From Trifolium pratense (taxonomy: Eukaryota > Streptophyta > Magnoliopsida > Fabales > Fabaceae): a stretch of 64,000 nt of DNA. Shown here piece by piece: positions 56,014 to 64,000 of this stretch (position 1 is its first letter; every line of letters starts with the position of its first letter). The position numbers and the translations under genes were made by a program. The stretch lies in the NCBI RefSeq assembly GCF_020283565.1, contig NC_060060.1, positions 58,761,257 through 58,825,256 of the forward strand. Direction: 5' to 3'. The notes below the pieces were generated by a model. That model saw nothing but the letters and a program-made list of their open reading frames with translations, was not told the origin of the DNA and did no database searches.

Positions 56014-59000
56014 ATGGGTTCTAAGTGGGACATCGAGAAGTTCACCGGGAGTAACGACTTTGGGTTGTGGAAGGTGAAGATGAGGGCAATATTAACTCAA
56101 CAGAAGTGTGATGAGGCGCTTCTAGGAGAGGCACACATGCCTGCTACTTTGACACCAGCAGAAAAGACCGAGATGAATAATAAAGCACTGAGTGCGATTA
56201 TTTTGTGCCTTGGGGATAAGGTGTTGAGAGAAGTAGCAAAAGAAAAAACAGCTGTGGCTATGTGGACCAAGCTTGATGCGTTGTATATGACGAAGTCTTT
56301 GGCACATAAGCAGTGTTTGAAAGAACGGTTGTTTTTCTTTCGTATGGTGGAGAATAAGTCGGTAATGGAACAACTATCGGAGTTCAATAAAATTATTGAC
56401 GATTTGGCGAACATTGATGTGAACCTGGAAGATGAGGACAAAGCGTTTCACCTGTTGTGTGCTTTTCCCAAGTCTCTTGACAATCTCAAGGATGCATTGC
56501 TATATGGCAAAGAAGGCACTATCACCTTGGATGAAGTCCAATCGGCCTTGAGAACCAAGGAGTTGACTAAACTCAGAGATATGAAAATTGATGATAGTGG
56601 AGAAGGCTTGAATATTGCAAGGGGGAGAAGTGAAAACAAAGGGAGAGGAAAAGGGAAGAAACACAGGTCCAAGTCTAGGGCAAAGGGTGATGGTGGTGGC
56701 AAGTTCAAATGTTACCATTGTCATGAACCAGGTCACTTCAAGAAGGACTGTCCCGAGAGAAGGGGTGGTGGTAGTTCGTCAGTTCAAATTGCCGCTAGTG
56801 AGGAGGAAGGTTATGAGAGTGCAGGAGCACTAACAGTTACAAGTTGGGAACCTGAGAAAAGCTGGGTCATGGACTCAGGGTGCTCATATCACATTTGTCC
56901 AAGAAAGGAGTACTTTGAAACCTTGGAATTTAAAGAAGGTGGAGTTGTTCGTCTCGGTAACAATAAGGCGTGCAAGGTTCAAGGTATGGGTACTATCCGT
57001 CTCAAAATGTTTGATGACCGTGATTTCCTTTTGAAGAATGTGAGGTATATTCCCGAACTTAAGAGAAATTTGATTTCCATAAGCATGTTTGATAGTCTAG
57101 GGTATTGTACTAGAATTGAACGTGGGGTAATGAGGATTTCAAATGGTGCATTAGTAATTGCTAAAGGGTCTAAAATTAATGGTCTTTATATTTTAGAAGG
57201 TTCCACCGTTATTTCTAATGCATTAGTAACTAGTGTAGAGGCTGCAGATATAACCAAACTATGGCATTTGAGGTTAGGGCATGTCAGTGAAAGGGGTTTA
57301 GTTGAACTAGCTAAACAAGGTTTGCTAGGACAAGAAAAATTGAACAAACTAGAATTTTGTGATAACTGCACATTAGGCAAACAACACAAGGTGAAGTTTG
57401 GGGTGGGAGTGCATAATTCTAGTAGACCATTTGAGTATGTTCACTCGGACCTTTGGGGTCCAGCGTCTGTTTCCACTCATGGGGGAGGTTCATATTTTCT
57501 TACTATGATTGATGATTATTCTAGAAGGGTATGGGTTCACATAATAAAGAACAAAAGTGACACCTTTGAAAAATTTAAGGAATGGCATACCTTAATAGAA
57601 AATCAAACAGGAACTAAACTGAAAGTGTTGAGAACTGACAATGGCCTGGAGTTTGTTTCAGAGCAATTTAATGAGTTTTGCAGGAAACTAGGTATAAAGA
57701 GGCATAGAACCGTTGCATACACAGCGCAGCAGAATGGTCTGGCTGAAAGGATGAACAGGACCTTGTTGGAGCGCGTGAGATGTATGCTGTTGGGAGCTGG
57801 ATTACCCAAAAGTTTCTGGGGAGAGGCAGTTAACACTGCTGCATATTTGATCAACAGATGTCCGTCAACAGGAATCGATCTAAAGACACCTATGGAGGTT
57901 TGGAGTGGCAAGCCGGCAGACTACTCTAACTTGAAAGTCTTTGGAGCTTTAGCATTTGCACATGTCAGGCAAGATAAGCTTGATGCTAGGGCTGTGAAGT
58001 GTGTCTTCATTGGTTATCCCGAGGGTGTGAAAGGTTACAAGCTGTGGAAGATGGAGCCTGGAGGATCAAAGTTTATCATAAGCAGGGATGTCACTTTTGA
58101 TGAGACCCGGATGGGGATGAAGTGCAAAGACCTGGAGAAAAGACCAGAAACGGGGATGGAGAGAATTCAGTTTGAGGTGGAGCCTTCCATTGATGAGAGG
58201 GAAAAGGAGGATGAGACTCAAGTACCTGATGAGAATGGAAGTGATGAAACAACTGTTCCTGACTATCAGCTAGCAAGAGATAGGGAGAGGAGAGTTATTC
58301 GTCCACCTAATAGACTCGGTTATGCTGACCTTATTTGTTATGCTTTGAATGCAGCTGAAGAAGTGCAAGACTCTGAACCAAAGAACTTCAGGGAAGCATC
58401 AGAAAGCATATATAGTAAAGACTGGCTGGAGGCAATGAATGAGGAAATGCTTTCATTGGAGAAAAACCAGACTTGGAAGCTTGTGCCATTACCTAAAAAT
58501 AAAAGGGTAGTTGGTAGCAAGTGGGTGTTCAAAAGGAAAGAAGGTATACCAGGGGTCGAAGCACCAAGGTATAAGGCGAGACTTGTAGCAAAGGGTTTTA
58601 CTCAGGTAGAGGGGATTGATTACAATGAAATCTTCTCACCGGTGGTGAAACATTGTTCTATAAGGGTACTTATGGCTATTGTCAACATGTATGATCTTGA
58701 GTTAGAACAGATGGATGTGAAGACCGCATTCTTACATGGAGAGTTAGAAGAAACTATCTACATGCAACAACCTGAAGGTTTCGTGGAAGACAATTCTAAA
58801 GTATGTCTGTTGAAGAAATCTTTGTATGGGTTGAAGCAGAGTCCGAGGCAGTGGTATCGTCGGTTTGATGATTTCTTATTGAAGACTGGATTTGTGAGAA
58901 GCAACTATGACAGTTGTGTGTACATGATGAAGAGGAATGAGAAAGTCATTCTCTACCTCCTTCTTTATGTAGATGATATTCTTATGGCAAGTTCTGACAA

Positions 59001-59940
59001 GCATGAGATTCAAAAGCTCAAGGAGAAATTAAATGGTGAATTTGAGATGAAGGATCTTGGAAATGCGAAGAGGATACTTGGTATGGATATCTTGAGAGAC
59101 CGGAGTAAAGGTGAGTTGTTCTTATCTCAGCATGATTATTTGAAGAAAGTGGTGGAGCGGTTTAGAATGACAGATTCTAAGGTAGTGAATACACCACTTG
59201 GTCACCATTCAAAGTTGTCGATAAAACAGTGTCCTCAATCCGAGGATGAGAGAAAGGAGATGGAGAGTACTCCCTATGCAAGTGGGGTTGGAAGCATCAT
59301 GTATGGCATGGTTTGTAGTAGGCCTGATTTATCATATGCAATAAGTGTGGTAAGTCGGTTTATGGCAAATCCGGGCCAAGTTCATTGGCAAGCTTTGAAG
59401 TGGGTTCTGAGGTATTTGAATGGTTCTTTGAAGGGTGGTCTGAAGTACACAAGAACTGATCCAGGAAGAGATGCTTTGGAGGGATATGTGGATGCGGACT
59501 ATGCAGGTAATATTGACACTAGAAAATCCTTATCGGGTTTTGTGTTTACATTGTTCGGTACAGCGGTAACGTGGAAGGCAAATCAACAATCTGTTGTAGC
59601 CTTGTCAACAACTCAAGCAGAATACATAGCTCTTGTTGAAGGGGTCAAGGAAGCCATATGGTTGAAGGGTATGATTGGAGAAATGGGGATTAGTCAAGGG
59701 TGTGTGAAGATACATTGTGACAGTCAGAGTGCCATTCATTTGGCAAATCACCAGGTGTATCATGAAAGGACAAAGCACATTGACATCCGGTTGCACTTTG
59801 TAAGAGACATGATTGAAACAAAAGAGATCATGGTACAGAAAATTGCATCAGAGGAGAATCCAGCTGACATGTTCACCAAATCGTTACCTAGAGCTAAGTT
59901 CAAGCATTGCTTGGACTTAATTAACTTCGTTGAAGAGTAG
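56014..59940 (+). CDS. Tork-like copia gag-pol polyprotein, intact
   Basis: 1308 residues without a stop or frameshift. Gag (residues 1-230) opens MGSKWDIEKFTGSNDFGLWK and includes the UBN2-type region; a CCHC zinc knuckle CYHCHEPGHFKKDC is at about 233-246. Protease active site MDSGCSYH near 285. Integrase: HHCC zinc site (LWHLRLGH, CDNC) from about 416, then D (HSDLWGP), D (RTDNGLEF, near 541) and E (NGLAERMNRT, near 577). Reverse transcriptase has KARLVAKGFTQ and YVDDILMAS (near 985). RNase H has VDADYAG (near 1159), STTQAEY and CDSQSA. All catalytic residues are present, so the element could be active. One ORF encodes gag and pol, as usual for this lineage. Confidence 0.97.
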   Translation: MGSKWDIEKFTGSNDFGLWKVKMRAILTQQKCDEALLGEAHMPATLTPAEKTEMNNKALSAIILCLGDKVLREVAKEKTAVAMWTKLDALYMTKSLAHKQCLKERLFFFRMVENKSVMEQLSEFNKIIDDLANIDVNLEDEDKAFHLLCAFPKSLDNLKDALLYGKEGTITLDEVQSALRTKELTKLRDMKIDDSGEGLNIARGRSENKGRGKGKKHRSKSRAKGDGGGKFKCYHCHEPGHFKKDCPERRGGGSSSVQIAASEEEGYESAGALTVTSWEPEKSWVMDSGCSYHICPRKEYFETLEFKEGGVVRLGNNKACKVQGMGTIRLKMFDDRDFLLKNVRYIPELKRNLISISMFDSLGYCTRIERGVMRISNGALVIAKGSKINGLYILEGSTVISNALVTSVEAADITKLWHLRLGHVSERGLVELAKQGLLGQEKLNKLEFCDNCTLGKQHKVKFGVGVHNSSRPFEYVHSDLWGPASVSTHGGGSYFLTMIDDYSRRVWVHIIKNKSDTFEKFKEWHTLIENQTGTKLKVLRTDNGLEFVSEQFNEFCRKLGIKRHRTVAYTAQQNGLAERMNRTLLERVRCMLLGAGLPKSFWGEAVNTAAYLINRCPSTGIDLKTPMEVWSGKPADYSNLKVFGALAFAHVRQDKLDARAVKCVFIGYPEGVKGYKLWKMEPGGSKFIISRDVTFDETRMGMKCKDLEKRPETGMERIQFEVEPSIDEREKEDETQVPDENGSDETTVPDYQLARDRERRVIRPPNRLGYADLICYALNAAEEVQDSEPKNFREASESIYSKDWLEAMNEEMLSLEKNQTWKLVPLPKNKRVVGSKWVFKRKEGIPGVEAPRYKARLVAKGFTQVEGIDYNEIFSPVVKHCSIRVLMAIVNMYDLELEQMDVKTAFLHGELEETIYMQQPEGFVEDNSKVCLLKKSLYGLKQSPRQWYRRFDDFLLKTGFVRSNYDSCVYMMKRNEKVILYLLLYVDDILMASSDKHEIQKLKEKLNGEFEMKDLGNAKRILGMDILRDRSKGELFLSQHDYLKKVVERFRMTDSKVVNTPLGHHSKLSIKQCPQSEDERKEMESTPYASGVGSIMYGMVCSRPDLSYAISVVSRFMANPGQVHWQALKWVLRYLNGSLKGGLKYTRTDPGRDALEGYVDADYAGNIDTRKSLSGFVFTLFGTAVTWKANQQSVVALSTTQAEYIALVEGVKEAIWLKGMIGEMGISQGCVKIHCDSQSAIHLANHQVYHERTKHIDIRLHFVRDMIETKEIMVQKIASEENPADMFTKSLPRAKFKHCLDLINFVEE

Positions 59941-60002
59941 ACGGAGGTTGGAGAGAGCAGCACGGTGGTTGATGGGAAGTTGACATCACCATCGTTTTAA
60001 AG

Positions 60003-60016
60003 GCAAGGTGGAGATT
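60003..60016 (+). promoter_or_regulatory. Polypurine tract of the Tork-like element
   Basis: GCAAGGTGGAGATT ends directly at the 3' LTR start; a purine-rich tract used for plus-strand priming. Confidence 0.7.
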
Positions 60017-60681
60017 TGTTGCAAATTGCCTTGAAAACGTGAAGAAAAACACACTGGTCTGCTGTTTTCCGCCCCGGGCGGAAAAACCTGTGTTCCGGGC
60101 GGAATTTTGAAGCAGGAAAAGGGGTGCTCACTGTTTTGCCGCCCCAGGCGGAAATACTGGTGTTTCAGGCGGAAGTTTCCGCCCCAGGCGGAAAAAGCTG
60201 TGTTTTAGGCGGAAATCGCTGCAGAGTATTTAAAGGGTCACGTTTTCTGTTTTTCATAACAAGTTTTTAGGGTTTCTGAGGCCAACATACAAACTAGGGT
60301 TAGAAGAGTAACATCTTGGGAACACTCTAGGGTTGGGTAATCATTCTATCACCTTGGGAAAACACTTTCATTGAAATCTCTTGGTCACGGGAAGAGATTT
60401 GGGAAAAGGGTAGAAATAGGATAACTCTATTTTCTTGCAACTCTTTTGAGAATCTCATTGTAATCAAGGAACAAAGTTTGATAGTGGAACGGAGAGCTGC
60501 TCTCTCCCCCAGAGTAGGTCACATTGACTGAACTGGGTAAACAATTCATTGTGTCCTTTTCTTTTCTCGCCGTTTATCATTACTTGTGATTATTATTGCC
60601 GTTCGCTTATTTTGATTGCTTAATCGTATTTGCTCCACACATCAAGATTATTATTGGTGTGATTTTATCGAATTCACAACA
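60017..60681 (+). repeat. 3' LTR of the Tork-like element
   Basis: 665 bp, identical to the 5' LTR at every base on manual comparison. Confidence 0.97.
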
Positions 60682-60784
60682 GTACATATTTAAATAAACA
60701 TGTACCGAAAAATTCACCTTTAGTTTATTATTCTGTATGGACCTTTTAAGTGGACTCTTGTTCTACCACAGAAAATAAGAGAAT

Positions 60785-61670
60785 TTTTTTTTCCTACCCC
60801 AACAATTATACAAATATATTTTTTTTTCAATTTTATCCTTTACTTTTTTTGTTAGAATAATTTTACTCATTATTATTTGAGTTTAAAATAAATTTGACTT
60901 ATAGTGACAAACAAACCTGTCACTAAAAGTAAAAAATTTGTAAATAGATCTCGTTTTCACCTTTACCGGAACACCTTCTTTCGAATTTCCGGTATACTTA
61001 TTTAAATACAAACAATTTGACTTATAGTGACAGACACAACTGTCACTAAACGTCAAAAATTTGTAGATAGATCTCGTTTTCACCTATGCTGGAATTCTTT
61101 TTCAAAATAATTCGGTTCACTATCTTTTACCGGAACACCTTATTTCTCAAAGTAATCCGGTTCATTATTTCGAAGTAAATTTAACTTTTAGTGACAGTTT
61201 TGTCTGTCATTATAAGTCAAATTTCTTATATTTAAACAAAAGACAGGAAATTTTAAAGAAGATGTTCTGGTAAAAGATATTAAACCGGAATACTTTGAAA
61301 AAGAATTATGGTATAAGTGAAAACGAGTTCTATCTACAGATTTTTGAGTTTTCGTGACAGTTTTGTCTGTCACTATAAGTCAAAATTTTTGTATTTAAAT
61401 AAGTACACCGAAAATTCTAAAGCAGGTGTTCCGATAAGAAATAATGAATTGGATTACTTTGAAAAAGTATTTCGGCAGAGGTGAAAACAAGATCAATCTA
61501 CAAATTTTTTACTTTTAGTGATAAGTGTGTCTGCCACTATAAGTCAAATTTATTCTAAACTCAAATAATAAAGAGTAAAATTATTCTAAAAAAAAAAAAA
61601 AGGGTGAAATTGGAAAAAGAATTGATCTGTAGGGCTGGAGATATAAATTTTGGGGAAGGAAAAAAAATCA
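60785..61670. repeat. Long imperfect inverted repeat with internal direct repeats
   Basis: About 890 bp foldback. TTAGAATAATTTTACTCATT near 60852 pairs with AGAGTAAAATTATTCTAA near 61571. The arms consist of four copies of a roughly 120-bp unit that contains TAGTGACAG-type blocks (GACTTATAGTGACA, AATTTGTAGATAGATCTCG, GTTTTCACC, CCGGAACACC), two in each direction. Each TAGTGACA...TGTCACTA pair is itself palindromic. No terminal target duplication found; class unknown. No coding capacity. Confidence 0.75.
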
Positions 61671-63344
61671 AAATAAGAATGATGCTAGTTAGAAAATTGC
61701 TTCATTCATTGACAGGAAACAAGTTTTGTTTCCTTAATCAAATTTTTTTGTTTAATGAAAGATTTTTAAAAAAAAAAATGGGGAAGAGAGAAATCATTAT
61801 TAATTAAAATGATTTTTTTGACAGAAATTAATTAAAATGATGTTAATCCATTTTAACTTTGTCACTCAAAATTACAAAATCAATGTTTTACCAGTAAACT
61901 GACACCTCATCGACAATTGGACAAAAAATCAATTAAGACAGAAAATAATTACAAAAAGTATGAAGGATCAAAAGCTAATGTAAACATCATATAGGAAAGA
62001 ATAAAAAAAAAAAGAAGATGATTAATTAAAGGCCAAGTCATTTTCAAGCAAGGCCTTTCTATGTAATGATTGAAATCTAGGGAGAATTATGTTTAACTTG
62101 TGCTAGTATAATATTCCATTGCTTCAATAACTTACACGCAAGAGTTATGATCATGTAAAAGAGTTATTGATAGGCCAAATTTATAAGATATTACACTTAC
62201 ACTAGATGCCTTTTGAATGGATAAATTGTCAAATTGACATAGTAAGTAGCATTCATATTTAGCAATTTCCACAATTTAATTGCGAGGTAGGCTAAGTTCT
62301 TTTATCCTCAAGCATGTATTTTCATCAGAATCTATGTTAGATCAAGCATTAGAAAGTTGACACCAATCACAAGCTCATACCCTTCCTCTACAGGTTCAAA
62401 GAAAAGAGTTCCTAGTGTAGCAAGTTACACCAGAAATGAGTATTATAAAGCATCGACAAAATACCTTCAAGAAGTTAATATGAATTAAGCTAAGTCTGAC
62501 ATTAAATAGAAAATTAAACGTTGATCAATAATATATAAATGAGAAGACTCATACTTATTTTTAAGATTTTGAGTGAAATTTTTTAGACTCAGACAATACC
62601 GATAAAGGTCCACACCCGCGCAACATATTTGTGTGTATATGTGTTAGTATGAATGTATATAGAATCTTTGTGGGTTTGAAGTCTAATAAAAGGTTATTCC
62701 CATCACATATGGTTTTCTTGTAAACAAATACAAAGTTGATGAATAACATTTTAGTCATCCAAAAGTTGAGTTACATTATCTACTTCCTTCACACCTTTCC
62801 CCCATTTACTAATAATTGTAAAAAAAAAAAAAAAAAATAGAAACTAATAATTGTATTTGATATCAAACATGACACATTTGCTCTTCCTTTTTGACTTTAA
62901 TAAGATGCCCTGTTATTTCAGGAATATAGTCACTGGTTGTGTCTAATGTATACTCCTTTTTGGTTTGAGCTAAGTTCTTATTCTCATGATTGTATTCATC
63001 TTTTTATTTCTATTTTTTTAACTGATGGTGTGAATGACAGATATTGAAGCTAACCTCTAATAATGTATATGAAAATAGTTCCATGGATCTATTAATTTTA
63101 TCCTATGGATTAATAAGAAGTACAATGAAAACTCTTAAGAATATATAGTCACAAAAGGAAACTTTTTACGATGATTTCATGTATACCTAAATTCGTTTAA
63201 ATTGTGGAGAGTTTCACGTGTAAATTTTTGTTTTTTATAAGTTAGTGAGACATCTTTCATATTATAAGTCGATTTTTAAGATTAACTTACGTTTAACTTA
63301 ACTTTAAATAGTTTCAGAGTCTATCCAAAGTCTATTAGATTACA
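61671..63344. other. Intergenic region, no gene seen
   Basis: AT-rich. One short minus-strand stretch near 62339-62400 reads like protein (GTLFFEPVEEGYELVIGV) but has no supporting exons. An A run lies at 62820-62837. Confidence 0.4.
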
Positions 63345-63530
63345 GGATTTGGATCACCCTCCTTTCTTTTCTCTCCAATTCTCTCTTCTTTTTTTTGTTT
63401 TGTGAGTGTGAAGAGATATAAATTAAAATTAAAAAATAAACAAGTGATGATGAGAGAGAAGAAATAATGAGAGAGAAAGACACATAAAAGAAAAAGGAGA
63501 GAGAATTGAAGAGAAAAAAGGGTGGTATTA
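63345..63530. repeat. Inverted repeat, probable MITE
   Basis: CACCCTCCTTTCTTTTCTCT at the left pairs with AGAGAAAAAAGGGTGGT at the right, and CCAATTCTCTCTT with GAGAGAATTGAAG. Borders and duplication unclear. Confidence 0.5.
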
Positions 63531-63550
63531 AAGATATATAGTATTCAAAT

Positions 63551-63720
63551 TACCGACTAATTCGAGAGGACCAATTTCGCCGCCCACTTGCAGGGGCTCA
63601 TTTAAAGCCAGAGTTTTTTTTTCTCTGTATGGACTAGCCCACCGACATTGGCACCAGAGGAAATCAAACCAAACCTAAAATCTTGTGAGTAACGTACTCC
63701 AAGGACCCGAGCCAAGACAA
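63551..63720 (-). mobile_element. SINE-like retroposon, copy 2
   Basis: Read on the minus strand: CGGGTCCTTGGAGTACG, then TAGGTTTGGTTTGATTTCC, TGGTGCCAATGTCGGTGGGC, TCCATACAGAG, AAGTGGGCGGCGAAATTGG and GAATTAGTCGG. The blocks match copy 1 at 31505-31697 in order and spacing. Confidence 0.7.
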
Positions 63721-64000
63721 AAAAAAATATAAAGAAAAGTTGAAAACAATAAAAGAAGGAAAACTCAAAAATGCAAATGCTTATGTATTTGGCACAAATC
63801 AAAACCTCCCAATTTTATTTTATTTTATTTTTATATTTATAAAAAAGGTGAATGATTGGTTTTAATGCCGCTACCCTACTCCCAATAAAAAAGTTGTTTG
63901 AATTGAGGAAAAAGAAATGCTTTTTTTTCCTTCTTTTTATATGCTTTTATAGTTTCCAATCATAAAGCAATTGATTGCAAAATCATTTCTCTCTACACTT
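63721..64000. other. Right edge of the window
   Basis: AT-rich, nothing recognised. Confidence 0.4.

Larger units (their letters stand above)
55305..60681 (+). mobile_element. Complete Tork-like Ty1-copia retrotransposon
   Basis: 5377 bp: two identical 665-bp LTRs, 5-bp target duplication GTACA (55300-55304, 60682-60686), a primer-binding site, one intact gag-pol ORF and a polypurine tract. Every sign is of a very recent insertion. Lineage by protein motifs: Tork/TNT-like copia, distinct from the SIRE-type element at the start of the window. Confidence 0.97.
55144..60718. mobile_element. 193-bp MITE split by the copia element
   Basis: With 55305-60686 left out, the flanks join into a 193-bp foldback element: GGTGAACACTCCAG at the left pairs with TCGGTACATG...TTCACC at the right, and TATTGAGGTGGACAATT near 55190 pairs with AATTGTCCACCTCAATA near 55275. 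The outer flanks TATAGTTTA (55135-55143) and TTTAGTTTA (60719-60727) match at 8 of 9 bases, as a Mutator-type duplication. The copia element entered 32 bp from its right end. Confidence 0.75.

Overview
The window is nuclear DNA of a dicot plant, most likely a legume of the Medicago/Trifolium/Pisum group. It is AT-rich, the host genes have many introns with GT/AG junctions, and the spacers are packed with MITEs, SINE-like repeats and LTR retroelements of types common in legume genomes. The species is an inference; no marker in the window fixes it. There are no bacterial-style operons, CRISPR arrays or rRNA genes, and I found no tRNA gene. Host genes: (1) an intronless P-class pentatricopeptide repeat (PPR) protein at 12258-14144 (+); (2) an 8-exon nucleoporin SEH1 gene at 19307-23813 (+); (3) a 7-exon type I inositol polyphosphate 5-phosphatase at 24435-27654 (-) with a perfect 102-bp tandem duplication across one intron/exon border; (4) a 7-exon low-molecular-weight purple acid phosphatase at 34967-37696 (-); (5) a broken Mo25-like gene fragment at 41108-41597 (-). 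The host genes are unrelated in function and look independently transcribed. The exon models were built by hand from splice signals, phase and family motifs, and all phases close. Mobile layer, left to right: 1-8504 is the 3' part of a SIRE/Maximus-type Ty1-copia element (pol, a large extra ORF in the env position, an antisense ORF, the 3' LTR) with a MITE inserted before its 3' LTR. 42893-50873 is a complete Mutator-like element (MULE) with about 180-208 bp terminal inverted repeats and a perfect 9-bp target duplication. It carries a transposase fused to an OTU-type cysteine protease domain, a plant mobile domain (PMD) gene, a 123-residue unknown gene, and many copies of a 20-bp palindrome. 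55305-60681 is a full-length Tork-like Ty1-copia element with two identical 665-bp LTRs, an intact 1308-residue polyprotein and a 5-bp target duplication; it sits inside an older 193-bp MITE. Around these lie about a dozen smaller nonautonomous transposons (Mutator-, hAT-, PIF/Harbinger- and Stowaway-like), several with exact target duplications. Three of them share GGCTTAA-type ends and 9-bp duplications and form one family. The most interesting parts are the multi-gene MULE with its palindrome array, the very young copia element nested in a MITE, the exon duplication in the 5-phosphatase, and the MITEs inside SEH1 introns.
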